From Pedobacter miscanthi (GTDB taxonomy: Bacteria > Bacteroidota > Bacteroidia > Sphingobacteriales > Sphingobacteriaceae): a DNA stretch of 64,000 bases. Each line of letters begins with the position of its first letter. The first letter of the stretch is position 1. The notes under the pieces were generated by a model, which saw nothing but the letters and a program-made list of their open reading frames with translations, ran no database searches and was not told where the DNA came from. The position numbers and the translations under genes are program-made. The stretch spans positions 1-64,000 of the forward strand of contig NZ_QNQU01000003.1 in the NCBI RefSeq assembly GCF_003315595.1. Reading direction: 5' to 3'. Below, in pieces: positions 1-8,919 of the stretch.

Positions 1-5
1 TTAAA

Positions 6-42
6 AGAAACCCTTCAGCAGAAATGTTGAAGGGTTTTCTTT
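6..42 (+). terminator. intrinsic terminator of an upstream gene
   Basis: A ten-pair stem, AAACCCTTCA (8-17) with TGAAGGGTTT (28-37), is followed by TTTCTTT. No gene inside the window ends here, so it probably terminates a plus-strand gene lying to the left of the window. Confidence 0.7.
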
Positions 43-170
43 GTTTATGGCGGTTTGGTTTAAGGTTTAAGGCACCACAGCCTACAATACTTTCGCAACC
101 GTCATCCCATACAGTCCATCGTCCAGATTCGATGGCTCTGGTTTATTTTAGGTCCTTTTTTTGGTATGAT

Positions 171-196
171 AGACCCTGAAATAAATTCAGGGTGAC
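171..196. repeat. ACCCTGAA palindromic repeat, copy 1
   Basis: The arms ACCCTGAA and TTCAGGGT flank a short ATAAA spacer, with GTGACG after the right arm. The same palindrome recurs at 12050-12070, and with a different spacer at 54641-54663 inside a larger repeat. It is an intergenic REP-like element with no coding potential. Confidence 0.7.
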
Positions 197-209
197 GGGT
201 AGCTTGTTT

Positions 210-348
210 ATTTATTCCCGCAGATTACGCTGATCGCCGCAGAGAACATTCCATCATCCATTTTACACCTTACATTATATTATTTATCCCGCAGATCGCC
301 GCAGAAACTTTCCTTCTTCCATCATCCGTTTTCCATCTTCCATCACAC
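210..348. repeat. two direct copies of a composite low-complexity repeat
   Basis: Two imperfect direct copies (about 211-275 and 282-348) each start with a CCCGCAGAT...CGCCGCAGA module and continue into a TTCCATCATCC-TTTT module. The TCCATCATCCATTTTACA wording recurs in reverse complement at 7479-7512. With the structured element at 366-458 this accounts for most of the gene-free stretch 43-529. I see no gene there. Confidence 0.55.
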
Positions 349-365
349 TTCTATCCCAGATTAAA

Positions 366-458
366 TAGCCCTGATGGAAGCGTTATCCCTTTTGGGCAAA
401 AATAAATTGTTTTACAGGATAAGTTTCCAAAAGGATTAAGCGTACAGCAGGATAGACC
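366..458 (+). ncRNA. dispersed structured element, copy A
   Basis: An outer helix CCTG (370-373)/CAGG (448-451) and an inner helix ATCC (385-388)/GGAT (433-436) enclose an internal loop with GAAGCG (377-382) on one side and TAAGCG (437-442) on the other. The same architecture with different helix bases occurs at 47321-47410 and, on the minus strand, at 57684-57800. From memory it resembles RNA motifs reported from Flavobacteria (Flavo-1 type), but I could not check this. Function is unknown. Confidence 0.5.
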
Positions 459-529
459 CCAACCTATAAGCACAGCAACTGCGCTCCAAGAAATAGAGAA
501 ATTGTGTTAAGGAATATTTATTGAATAGA

Positions 530-1594
530 TTAAGCGTTCGCTTCTTCTTTAACGGCTAATTGTCCGCAGGCGGCATCAATATCTTTCCCACGGCTACGGC
601 GAATGTTGGTATTAATGCCCTGGCTTTTCAAATAATTTGAAAATGCATCAATTTTATCGCCTTCGGCATTGGTGAAATCGGCAAAAGAAATCGGGTTATA
701 TTCAATCAGGTTTACTTTACATGGAATGTGTTTGCAGAATTTAGCTAAATCCATCGCATCCGAAATTTCATCATTAAAATGATTGAAAACAATGTATTCG
801 TAAGTTACCGGATTTTTGGTTTTAGCAAAATAGTATTTAAGGGCATCTGCCAAAGCTTTTAAAGAGTTAGCCTCATTGATAGGCATAATTTCGTTACGTT
901 TTTCATCATTGGCAGCATGAAGCGAAAGTGCTAGGTTAAATTTAGCGCCATCATCGCCCAGTTTCTTGATCATTTTGGCAATACCCGCAGTTGATACCGT
1001 TATGCGTTTATAGCTCATGTTTAAGCCATCAGGAGCAGTGATGCGTTCGATAGACTTTAATACATTCGCATAATTTAATAATGGTTCTCCCATGCCCATA
1101 TACACGATATTGGTAAGGGGATTATTATAATTCTGTTTAGCCTGCTTATCAATAAGAACAACCTGATCGTAGATTTCGTCGGCGTTTAAATTACGCTTAC
1201 GGTCCATATAACCAGTTGCACAGAATTTGCAGGTTAAGCTACAGCCTACTTGCGAACTTACACAGGCCGTCATACGATCTTCTAAAGGAATTAAAACACC
1301 TTCAACGATATTACCGTCGGCTAAGCGGAAAGTATTTTTGATAGTATGATCGTTACTGAACTGGGAGTTGTTAACCTGAACAGCATTAATGGCAAAAGCC
1401 TCATCCAAAGCTTTACGAAGATCTTTGGATAAATTACTCATCTGCTCGAAACTCGTAGCCGATTTTTCCCAAAGCCACTGGTAAATTTGCTTTGCCCTAA
1501 ACGCAGGCTGTTGCATTGCTACAAGGTGCTGTTGCAATTGAGGAAGATCTAATGCACGGATATCGGTTTTCTTTGCTGTTACCATTTGTTGCAA
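530..1594 (-). CDS. rlmN: dual-specificity RNA methyltransferase RlmN
   Basis: This radical-SAM enzyme methylates C2 of A2503 in 23S rRNA and A37 in some tRNAs. The 354-aa length is normal for the family. The 4Fe-4S cluster motif CxxxCxxC is seen as GCSLTCKFCATG near residue 120, followed by the SAM-binding GMGEPLLN region. The C-terminal AACGQLA carries the cysteine that resolves the methyl adduct in this family. The start at 1594 (MQQMVTAKK) could be replaced by the ATG three codons later. The gene is separated from its upstream neighbour by 80 nt that include a short AAGCTGAAAGACTAAAG-type intergenic repeat, so it is probably transcribed alone. The assignment is secure. Confidence 0.95.
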   Translation of the reverse strand: MQQMVTAKKTDIRALDLPQLQQHLVAMQQPAFRAKQIYQWLWEKSATSFEQMSNLSKDLRKALDEAFAINAVQVNNSQFSNDHTIKNTFRLADGNIVEGVLIPLEDRMTACVSSQVGCSLTCKFCATGYMDRKRNLNADEIYDQVVLIDKQAKQNYNNPLTNIVYMGMGEPLLNYANVLKSIERITAPDGLNMSYKRITVSTAGIAKMIKKLGDDGAKFNLALSLHAANDEKRNEIMPINEANSLKALADALKYYFAKTKNPVTYEYIVFNHFNDEISDAMDLAKFCKHIPCKVNLIEYNPISFADFTNAEGDKIDAFSNYLKSQGINTNIRRSRGKDIDAACGQLAVKEEANA

Positions 1595-1674
1595 AGGTAC
1601 TTAAAAAGAGGTTAAGCTGAAAGACTAAAGCTAAAAGGCTATTAATCAGCGCATAATTTTACAATTGCTTGGCT

Positions 1675-2649
1675 TTATCTTCCTCTGCCTCTTGTGTTTG
1701 ACTTGCCTGCAGGTTTACCTTTTGCCGGCCTCGAATTTCTGTTACCGGTATTGCCTTTACCCACGGGTTTTGCGCCTGAATGAGCCCCTGGTTTTTTGCC
1801 TGAAGATTTTTGACCTGCCGGTTTTGGTTTGAAAGCCTTTTTAGGCTGTTCTTCTCTTAGCTCAGGAATTTCCTCCCAGGTATTTGTTTTTTTCTTTGTG
1901 GTACTTTTAGATTTGGGCTTAGCTTCTGAAGAAGAGTTTTCGACACTTTTGGTAATGGCTTTCATTTCCTCTTCGGTAAGTTCCCTGAATTCTCCGGTTG
2001 GGATACCTTTAAGGCTGATGTTCATGATACGTGTACGTTCGAGTTTGGTTACCTCATAACCAAAATGCTCGCACATTCTGCGGATCTGCCTGTTTAAACC
2101 TTGAATTAAGATAATGTTGAAAACATAAGTGCTGATTTGTCTAACCTTACATTTACGGGTATTTACGCCCAAAATAGGAACCCCATTACTCATTTCGAAA
2201 ATAAAATTTTCGTTGATGGGTTTATCTACCGTTACTACGTATTCTTTTTCGTGTTTGTTCCCTGCCCTTAAAATTTTGTTAACTATATCACCGTTATTCG
2301 TCAGGAAAATTAATCCTGATGAGTCTTTATCCAATCGGCCAATAGGGAAAATCCTTTCACTGTGGTTAACATAATCTACAATATTATCGCGGACGCTGGC
2401 TTCGGTTGTACTGGTAATACCAACAGGTTTATTAAATGCCAGCAGGATGAAATTGCTTTCTTCTTTAGGCTCGATGTTGTGGCCATTTACCATTACTTTA
2501 TCGCCTGCAAAAACCTGATCGCCTACCTTCGCTCTTTTTCCATTGATGAAAACATTGCCCTTTTCGATGTAACGATCTGCTTCGCGGCGTGAACATAATC
2601 CACTTTCGCTGATGAATTTATTTAAACGGGTTGCAGAATTATTGTTCAT
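1675..2649 (-). CDS. 23S rRNA pseudouridine synthase, RluF/RluB type
   Basis: This enzyme isomerises uridines to pseudouridine in rRNA or tRNA. Residues 8-55 form an S4 RNA-binding domain ([20 protein letters not shown]). The catalytic aspartate sits in [18 protein letters not shown] near residue 105. [14 protein letters not shown] follows near residue 190, as in the RluF/RluB/RsuA branch. The last ~90 residues are a Lys/Gly/Arg/Pro-rich tail, a common low-complexity RNA-binding extension in Bacteroidota orthologues. The exact target (RluF for U2604 or RluB for U2605) cannot be decided from the sequence. Its start is separated by 27 nt from the end of the broken FMN reductase. Confidence 0.88.
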   Translation of the reverse strand: MNNNSATRLNKFISESGLCSRREADRYIEKGNVFINGKRAKVGDQVFAGDKVMVNGHNIEPKEESNFILLAFNKPVGITSTTEASVRDNIVDYVNHSERIFPIGRLDKDSSGLIFLTNNGDIVNKILRAGNKHEKEYVVTVDKPINENFIFEMSNGVPILGVNTRKCKVRQISTYVFNIILIQGLNRQIRRMCEHFGYEVTKLERTRIMNISLKGIPTGEFRELTEEEMKAITKSVENSSSEAKPKSKSTTKKKTNTWEEIPELREEQPKKAFKPKPAGQKSSGKKPGAHSGAKPVGKGNTGNRNSRPAKGKPAGKSNTRGRGR

Positions 2650-2676
2650 GCTGCAATTTTACGGAAATAAATTGTG

Positions 2677-3199
2677 TTATCCATTCTCCATAGCGGCAAC
2701 AAATGTCCGGATGGTACTTTTTAGCTTTGCTAAAGTTTCCTGATCGGTAATTTCTGCATCATTGTTAATCTTTGCTTTTGCAAATGGAATGAGCTGGGGA
2801 GATATTTTAGCTTCGAGCACAGTCAAAATATCAATAATTGATTGATAAGCTTTTTCGCCCTGTGTGGAGGCAACAAGCGCTAACACCGGCTTGCCCGCAA
2901 ATGACGCAGAACTTACAGTCCAATCAATCAGGTTTTTTAACGAGCCTGGTAAACCCATCGCATATTCGGGAGTGGAAATTACAATGCCATCGGCCTGATG
3001 CATTGCTAAACGAAGGTTTTGAACTGACTTTGTTGGATTCTCCAGATCTGAATCAGGATTGAAGTGCGGAAGATTTGCAATTGAATCAAAGATGGTTACC
3101 TCGAAATCCTTTCCTAAAAGCTCGCTGATGGCTGAAAAGATACAGTCCGTTGGTTGATGAAGATTTTGTACTGCCTGAAATTGCCAATATTTTTTTCAT
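2677..3199 (-). pseudogene. NAD(P)H-dependent FMN reductase, frameshifted
   Basis: An intact-looking start at 3199 reads MKKILAISGSTKSSSTN, the classic FMN-phosphate-binding loop of the NADPH-dependent FMN reductase (flavodoxin-like) family. About 17 codons later, near 3135-3148, the frame changes. The rest (IFSAISELLGKDFEVTIFD, then PHFNPD, STPEYAMGLPGSLKNLIDW) lies in the next frame and runs to the stop at 2677. The two frames together give a full-length protein of about 170 aa. Any product starting at the internal ATG at 3003 would lack the FMN loop and be inactive. The shift is equivalent to one extra base, or two missing, relative to an intact gene. It may be a real pseudogene or a sequencing error, since everything downstream of the shift looks conserved. 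Confidence 0.8.
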
Positions 3200-3265
3200 T
3201 GCTAAAAATAGCAAAGTAAGGATGGATTAAAAAGCCTTGGCGGGTAATCAAATCGTCATATCAAA

Positions 3266-3300
3266 TGAACCATTGAAAAGTAACAGGTTTCAATGGTTCA
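3266..3300 (-). terminator. terminator downstream of the DinB-like gene
   Basis: TGAACCATTGAAA (3266-3278) pairs over 13 bases with TTTCAATGGTTCA (3288-3300). On the minus strand it is followed by TTTGAT. It separates the DinB-like gene from the FMN reductase. Confidence 0.65.
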
Positions 3301-3318
3301 TTTAACATTGAGAACAGA

Positions 3319-3816
3319 CTAAAAACTCTGATCATCGGCACTTGGGCCGTAACTTCCCGGGATTGGAATGTTTAATAGTCGCAAATACACACCTAACTGT
3401 GCACGGTGGTGGGTGGTTTGGCTTAATGAATGGCGGATGGTTTCATATTTAGAATAATCGGCCAGAACCTGTTTACCCATGCTCAGTATCCAGCGGCCAT
3501 TCAAATTTTCTTCTGTAGCTTTTTCTAAGTCTGCCTTTCCTGCCGCAAAATTTTCCTCTAAAATTTTAACCAGGTCGTCAGCACTTTCTACATGCGGCTC
3601 TGTGTAGGGTGTGGTTTCGAAATCCAATCCATCCGTTGTTAAAGCCAGTGAAATCCAGCGTGGCAAATCAGCGATATGAACGGCAAGAGATTTCATTTTC
3701 ATGCTTTTTTCATGTGGTGCCCAGTCAAATTTATCAGCCGGTACCAGTGCCAGGAATTTTTTTGTGGTATTAAATTCCGCTTCATACTCTTTCAATAATA
3801 ATTTAATGATTTCCAT
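3319..3816 (-). CDS. DinB family protein (metal-binding four-helix bundle)
   Basis: Members of the DinB/YfiT-like superfamily are small four-helix proteins with a histidine triad that binds a divalent metal. Many act as thiol transferases or as damage-inducible proteins of unknown role. I place the start at the ATG at 3816 (MEIIKLLLKEYEAE, 166 aa), because DinB proteins begin with this helix. An in-frame extension to 3903 adds 29 non-family residues. Candidate metal ligands are the His in AVHIADLP and the HH in QTTHHRAQLG. The WYL regulator gene 350 bp upstream has the same orientation and may regulate it, but a large palindromic repeat lies between them. The substrate is unknown. Confidence 0.8.
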   Translation of the reverse strand: MEIIKLLLKEYEAEFNTTKKFLALVPADKFDWAPHEKSMKMKSLAVHIADLPRWISLALTTDGLDFETTPYTEPHVESADDLVKILEENFAAGKADLEKATEENLNGRWILSMGKQVLADYSKYETIRHSLSQTTHHRAQLGVYLRLLNIPIPGSYGPSADDQSF

Positions 3817-4042
3817 ATTTTTCTGTTTTGTTTTTTCTACTGTGTGTAATTCCATAAGTAATAAATCAGCAATGCTCATGATTTTTGATGTTGGTTTATA
3901 CAAAGAAAATATGGACCACTGACAACCCTATGGCAGTGTAAAAAAATAATTTACAAGAGGGCGTCATTTCGATTTTGAGTTTATTTGCATAAAATAGATA
4001 TTACTGACAGATGAGTTAAATTAAGCTAAATCCTCCCAGATA

Positions 4043-4128
4043 CGTCATCTCGAGCGAAGTGCAACGCAGCCGAGAGATCTATCTCGAGGTAGATCTCTCC
4101 ATTCCACTGCGTTGCAGTCGAGATGACG
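4043..4128. repeat. large CGTCAT...ATGACG palindromic repeat, copy 1
   Basis: CGTCATCTCGAG opens the element and CGAGATGACG closes it. Between them lie GCAACGCAG/CTGCGTTGC and GAGAGATCT/AGATCTCTC arms, so almost the whole 86 nt can fold into one hairpin. Related copies lie at 37190-37297, 41701-41786, 47117-47202, 54575-54714 and 61400-61480, with a decayed one at 41482-41537. All are intergenic. Confidence 0.85.
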
Positions 4129-4166
4129 ATAGCTTATAAAGAAAAATAGTCAATTGAAATGTAAGC

Positions 4167-4856
4167 TTAATAATTTACCGGCAGCAAATGCATGTAATCG
4201 CTCAGTGGCATGTGCTGTGTTTTTCTGAACGGGATGTCCAGATTTTTAAGACAGATGATCCTTGTAAGGTTAAAATCGCGGTATTGGTTCCGGAAATGGC
4301 ACCAGGCTATTAAATGCCAGCTAAATGCATAGAAAATGAGACCGATGGGCTCTACTTCTCGTTTACTCACCTCTTCTTTATTGTTTTTATAATCGAGTTC
4401 TATCAGATTCTTCTCGCCGATAGCGTGCTGAATAAGGGACAGGTATTCGAAGTTAAAACTTAATCTTTCCGGAATCTGTAATTTGATATGCTGATTTAAA
4501 GACTCCAGTTTTTCTTTCTGGCTGCTTTTCAGCACTGCTTTTACCTTGGTAAGTGCAGTAGAATAATGAGACCGGATAGAGTTATCGGCAAAGCCATTTA
4601 CCAAACTTTCTACCAACAAAAGTGCATTGGCCTCTTCCATATTAAAAGAAACCGGTGGCAGAAAATAGCCCTGAACGAGGTAATAACCCTTGTGCTGTTC
4701 GAAACTTACGGGTATGCCCTGTTCGCCCAACGCTTTAACATCGCGATAAACAGTACGGACACTCATGTTAAACCTTTCTGCAATTTTTTCGGCAGTAATG
4801 TATTTTTTAGACTGAAGTAAGGTTAAAATTCCGAAAAGACGGTCGATACGGTTCAT
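4167..4856 (-). CDS. YafY-type transcriptional regulator (HTH-11 plus WYL domain)
   Basis: An N-terminal DeoR-like winged helix (MNRIDRLFGILTLLQSKKYITAEKIAERFNMSVRTVYRDV, written in parts: MNRIDRLFGILTLLQ then KIAERFNMSVRTVYRDV) is followed by a linker and a WYL-type ligand-sensing domain (EPIGLIFYAFSWHLIAWC near residue 165). The length of 229 aa is usual for this family. Such regulators sense small molecules or nucleic acids through the WYL domain and often control a neighbouring gene. Here the nearest co-oriented gene encodes the DinB-like protein, a frequent partner. The target is inferred, not shown. A divergent histidine kinase gene starts 140 nt away. Confidence 0.85.
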   Translation of the reverse strand: MNRIDRLFGILTLLQSKKYITAEKIAERFNMSVRTVYRDVKALGEQGIPVSFEQHKGYYLVQGYFLPPVSFNMEEANALLLVESLVNGFADNSIRSHYSTALTKVKAVLKSSQKEKLESLNQHIKLQIPERLSFNFEYLSLIQHAIGEKNLIELDYKNNKEEVSKREVEPIGLIFYAFSWHLIAWCHFRNQYRDFNLTRIICLKNLDIPFRKTQHMPLSDYMHLLPVNY

Positions 4857-4996
4857 GAGTAGTTTTGTTAGGCGATGCTAAAATTAAAATTTTTTAAGCA
4901 ATTTTCTTGTGGTACGTTATTTGTAAAAGATAATGAATATCAATTTCAGGCCCTGAACCGTTATGATAGAGGTTTAGGACAAATAATCTGAGTTAA

Positions 4997-7474
4997 ATGG
5001 CGGCTGTTATCCAAAAGCGTTTCTTCCGGGCAATAAAAAGTAAAGTAATTATAGGCTTCCTGTTTGCCTGTTTTGCACTTTTACTGGCATGGGGCATCAG
5101 TAAATTTGCTTTTACGCGTATGCTTGATACTGTAGAAGAAATTTCGGCACCGAACGACCGCTTAAGGATTGTTAACGATCTTTCGCACAAAATTGCGCGG
5201 TTAGACCAATTGCAGCGCGATGAAGCTTTTAATAAACAGGGAACTTATAGCTTTTTAAAAGAATCGCGTAAATTAAGGTCTAGTTTAGATACCCTCCGGA
5301 AATTATACCGTGGCGATTCAGCACAGCTGGCCAGGATAAAATCAATCAAAAATTTACTTTCTGATCGGGATAAACAGTTTGTAAACTATCTGAAAGTGAG
5401 GGAAACACTGGTTAATACCAAATCTTTCTCAGATGAAGTGCAGAAACTGAACGAGCTGGTGGCTACCAGGGCCAGGCAAACGGATAGCGCCGTATTAACC
5501 ACCGAAACCACTACCTCGACCACAACAGTTGCACCAGAAGAACAGCAAAAATCAAGAGGCTTTTTGAGTAAACTTTTTGGAAAGAAAAAATCCGACGTTT
5601 ATAAAATTATCAACGAAGAGTTTAAAGTTAAACGTGATACTTTAAATGCAAAAGCGGAAGACAGCATCATGAAAAGTATGACGGGTTCGCTTAAAAATAT
5701 CGAACAGGAGCAACGTCAGAAAAGCCAGAAATTTTTAAAAAGGGAGGCCGATTTATCAAGTGCAAGTAACGCTTTAACCGCTAAAATGCTGCAGATTTTA
5801 CGCGAAGTGGAGGGAGAAGCAGTAGCTCAGGTAGATTTAAATGGCATTCAGGCCAAAGAGGTGGTTAACGACGGTATTACCCAGATCACTACCATCATCA
5901 TTATTTTCTTTTTGTTAACCGTGATCCTGCTCTACCTGATCCTGGCAGATATTACCAAAAGCAATAGATACAGAAAAGCCCTGGAGCTGGCGAAAGATGA
6001 GGCTGAATATCATGGTAAGGCCAAGCAGCGGTTCCTCTCGAACATGAGCCATGAAATCCGCACACCTTTACAATCTATTTTGGGTTATGCCGAACTGATT
6101 ACCCAACAGGAAACACCCAATAAAAAAGATGTTGATGCCATTTACCAGTCTTCCATCCATTTACTGCAGATTGTAAATGAAGTATTGGATTATAACCGGA
6201 TCATTTCGGGTGAGTTTAGTTTCAATAACCAGGTGTTTAACATCCGGAAAGCTTTAGATGAGGTAGTTTCGGTAATGCGGCCATTGGCTGAACAAAAATC
6301 ACTTCAGTTAAATGTTTCGCTTGATCTGGCTAATCTGGAGTTTGTAAAAGGCGATGCCTTCAGGTTAAAGCAGATTTTGTTCAATCTTTTGGGTAATGCA
6401 GTAAAATTTACCTTAAAAGGTGAGATCAGCTTGTCGGTATCCTATAAAAAACAAGGGGAAGATCTGCATTTTCATTTCACCATTAAAGATACCGGAATCG
6501 GTTTCGACGAAAAAGACATTCCGAAAATTTTTAACGAATTCGAACAGATAGAATCTCCTGAAAAATATATCATTAATCAGGCGGGTACAGGTTTGGGCTT
6601 GCCTATTGTAAAATCGTTGATTGAAACTCAGGGCGGACGGATCCATGTTAAAAGTAAACCAGGCATTGGTACTACCTTTAATATTTATATGAAATATGAA
6701 AATACTTCCGAACGTGTAAATGATGCACTCGATCTGGAACATTATGCCATTGTAAATCCAGGTACCGTTTGGGTAATTGATGATGATAAACTGATACTTG
6801 ATTTATGCGGGGTGATTTTCGAAAAAAATAAAATTCCGTTTAAAAGTTTTACTCAGGTGGCCGACATTTTACATACCGAACCCGACGCTGATTTAAAATA
6901 TGTACTGGTTGATATGCGCATGCCCGAAATGACTGGCTTCGAACTATGCCATTTACTCAAAAAGAAACTGCCGAATAATATTAAATTCTATGCCATTACC
7001 GCTCAGGTTTTACCCGAAGAGCGTGAAATGGTTTTAAGCGGTGGTTTTGACGGACTGATTATGAAACCATTCAGGGCAGTTGATATTCTCTCGATCTTTG
7101 ATAAAACAGAAATTTTAACTGAACAACCGGAATTTGATTTTTCGTCTATCGAAAAAATGACCTTTGGTGATCATCAGATGCTTGAAAAAATCCTGAACCG
7201 TTTTAAACAGGATTCTATTGATGATGCCGCATCGCTTAAAGCGCATATAAATGATAATGATCAGGAAAAAAGCAGGTTGCTGGTTCACCGCCTTGCTGGC
7301 CGAACGGCGCAGATGGGATCTAAAACCATGGCCAATGCATTCCGTCTGCTGGAAATCGAAATTGCTGAAAAAGGCTTAACCGATCATGCAAAATCTGAAG
7401 TACTATTACAGATCAAAAAACTCGATGCACTGATTGCCTTTATAGGGCAAATGGATTATGCCAGTACCGTTTAA
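4997..7474 (+). CDS. hybrid sensor histidine kinase with receiver and HPt domains
   Basis: This membrane sensor kinase has a built-in phosphorelay. Transmembrane segments lie at about residues 14-36 and 296-317, enclosing a ~260-residue periplasmic, mostly helical region with a Thr-rich stretch near 170-180. HisKA follows with the phospho-acceptor His352 in SNMSHEIRTPLQS. A HATPase domain (NLLGNAVKF, DTGIGF, GTGLGLPI) spans about 450-570. The receiver domain has Asp639 in LVDMRMPEMTG, and the C-terminal HPt domain has His764 in VHRLAGRTAQMGS. The gene converges on the sigma-54 response regulator with 44 nt between stops, so the two are likely partners although not co-transcribed. The signal sensed is unknown. 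Confidence 0.93.
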   Translation: MAAVIQKRFFRAIKSKVIIGFLFACFALLLAWGISKFAFTRMLDTVEEISAPNDRLRIVNDLSHKIARLDQLQRDEAFNKQGTYSFLKESRKLRSSLDTLRKLYRGDSAQLARIKSIKNLLSDRDKQFVNYLKVRETLVNTKSFSDEVQKLNELVATRARQTDSAVLTTETTTSTTTVAPEEQQKSRGFLSKLFGKKKSDVYKIINEEFKVKRDTLNAKAEDSIMKSMTGSLKNIEQEQRQKSQKFLKREADLSSASNALTAKMLQILREVEGEAVAQVDLNGIQAKEVVNDGITQITTIIIIFFLLTVILLYLILADITKSNRYRKALELAKDEAEYHGKAKQRFLSNMSHEIRTPLQSILGYAELITQQETPNKKDVDAIYQSSIHLLQIVNEVLDYNRIISGEFSFNNQVFNIRKALDEVVSVMRPLAEQKSLQLNVSLDLANLEFVKGDAFRLKQILFNLLGNAVKFTLKGEISLSVSYKKQGEDLHFHFTIKDTGIGFDEKDIPKIFNEFEQIESPEKYIINQAGTGLGLPIVKSLIETQGGRIHVKSKPGIGTTFNIYMKYENTSERVNDALDLEHYAIVNPGTVWVIDDDKLILDLCGVIFEKNKIPFKSFTQVADILHTEPDADLKYVLVDMRMPEMTGFELCHLLKKKLPNNIKFYAITAQVLPEEREMVLSGGFDGLIMKPFRAVDILSIFDKTEILTEQPEFDFSSIEKMTFGDHQMLEKILNRFKQDSIDDAASLKAHINDNDQEKSRLLVHRLAGRTAQMGSKTMANAFRLLEIEIAEKGLTDHAKSEVLLQIKKLDALIAFIGQMDYASTV

Positions 7475-7478
7475 GGAA

Positions 7479-7512
7479 AATGTAAGATGTAAAATGGATG
7501 ATGGATAATCAA
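7479..7512. repeat. short dispersed TCCATCATCCATTTTACA-type repeat
   Basis: Read on the minus strand this short intergenic stretch repeats the wording of the module at 249-275. It fills the gap between the convergent kinase and regulator genes. Confidence 0.45.
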
Positions 7513-7518
7513 TAAATC

Positions 7519-8850
7519 CTACTCAATGCCGTAACGTTCCATTTTAGCATACAACGTTTTGCGGTCGATATTTAAAATTTTTGCCGCTTTCGATTTATTG
7601 TGTCTAACCTTGATGAGCGTCTCGGTAATCAGGGCTTTCTCATTTTGTTCATTTACAGCTTTCAGATCCGATGAATTACCCGGTGCCGACTGGTGCTGAA
7701 CAGAGATCATCATTTCGTCTGGCAAAGCTTCAACCTGTGCAACCTCACCGGGGCTTAATAAAACCATACGTTTAATTACATTGCTCAGCTCGCGCAGATT
7801 ACCCGGCCAGTCGTAACTCAATAACAACGATTTTGCCTCTGCAGATACACTTTTAACATTCCGTTCCAGATCGCGGTTCGATAACTGTATAAAGTGGTTG
7901 ATGAACAGTTCTAAATCTCCACCTCGGTCGCGTAATGGTGGTAACTGAATTTTAAACTCGTTTAACCGGTGGTATAAATCTTCCCTGAATTCGCCTTGTT
8001 GCATGCTATTGGCGAGGTCATCATTGGTGGCGGTAATAATGCGCACATTTACCGGAATCTGTTTGGTACTGCCCAAAGGCTGGATTACCCTTTCCTGTAG
8101 GGCACGGAGCAGTTTAATCTGCACTTCGTAACTCAGGTTTCCTACTTCATCCAAAAATAATGTACCACCATTTGCTGCTTCAAACTGCCCTTTTTTATCG
8201 TTTAATGCACCTGTGAAAGCACCTTTTACATGTCCGAATAGTTCGCTGGCGGCTAAATCTTTGGATAAAGCGCCACAATCTATTGCTACAAAAGGTTTAT
8301 CAGCACGTTTACTTTGCTGGTGGAGCGTTCGGGCGGCAAATTCTTTTCCTGTTCCACTTTCTCCCTGTATAATTACCGACATATCAGTGGGGGCAACCAG
8401 ATTAATATGTCCATATAATTTATCGGCAATGGCACTTTTGCCTTTAATAAAATCACTGTTGGTTTCTTTGGGTTCGGTACTTTTTAAATCCTTTTTAGCT
8501 AAAGAATTTTTAATCACCATTAACAGTTCATCAGGATTAACCGGTTTGGTGATATAATCAAAAGCACCCAGCTGGATAGATTTTACCGCTGTACGTACAT
8601 CATTAAAACTCGTCATGATGATTACCGGGATAGAAAGCCCCAGATCGCGGATGTGTGTAAGTACTTCAAATCCTGTACCATCTGGAAGACGGTAATCGAT
8701 TAACAGCAGGTCGTATTCGTTGTTCTCTACTTGTTTAAAAGATTGCTTTACATGGGTTACAAGGGTAACTTCATGACCGTTTTTCGTTAAAAAACCTTCA
8801 AGTAATTGAGCAAATGTTGTATCGTCTTCTAAAATCAGGATTCTCGCCAT
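7519..8850 (-). CDS. sigma-54-dependent response regulator (NtrC family)
   Basis: An N-terminal receiver domain with phospho-acceptor Asp52 (LLIDYRLPDGTG) is followed by a AAA+ activator domain. The latter shows Walker A GESGTGKE, the sigma-54 contact loop GAFTGA, and FLDEVGNL. A Fis-type HTH sits at the C-terminus (SKAAKILNIDRKTLYAKM). I choose the ATG at 8850 (MARILILEDD, 443 aa). An upstream ATG at 8877 adds nine non-homologous residues and lies inside the terminator hairpin at 8866-8888. The gene lies next to and convergent with the hybrid kinase, its likely phosphate donor. The three secreted proteins upstream are possible targets, but I found no -24/-12 promoter there. Confidence 0.93.
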   Translation of the reverse strand: MARILILEDDTTFAQLLEGFLTKNGHEVTLVTHVKQSFKQVENNEYDLLLIDYRLPDGTGFEVLTHIRDLGLSIPVIIMTSFNDVRTAVKSIQLGAFDYITKPVNPDELLMVIKNSLAKKDLKSTEPKETNSDFIKGKSAIADKLYGHINLVAPTDMSVIIQGESGTGKEFAARTLHQQSKRADKPFVAIDCGALSKDLAASELFGHVKGAFTGALNDKKGQFEAANGGTLFLDEVGNLSYEVQIKLLRALQERVIQPLGSTKQIPVNVRIITATNDDLANSMQQGEFREDLYHRLNEFKIQLPPLRDRGGDLELFINHFIQLSNRDLERNVKSVSAEAKSLLLSYDWPGNLRELSNVIKRMVLLSPGEVAQVEALPDEMMISVQHQSAPGNSSDLKAVNEQNEKALITETLIKVRHNKSKAAKILNIDRKTLYAKMERYGIE

Positions 8851-8865
8851 ATAACAAAAATAAGA

Positions 8866-8888
8866 AAAGCCGGACATAATCCGGCTTT
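8866..8888 (-). terminator. terminator between the secreted-protein trio and the response regulator
   Basis: AAAGCCGGA (8866-8874) pairs with TCCGGCTTT (8880-8888). On the minus strand the hairpin is followed by TTTTCTTATTTTT. It closes the secreted-protein genes and overlaps the 5' untranslated region of the regulator gene, so the two are separate units. Confidence 0.8.
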
Positions 8889-8919
8889 CTTATAATAGGT
8901 AGATGTAATATTTGGGTTT

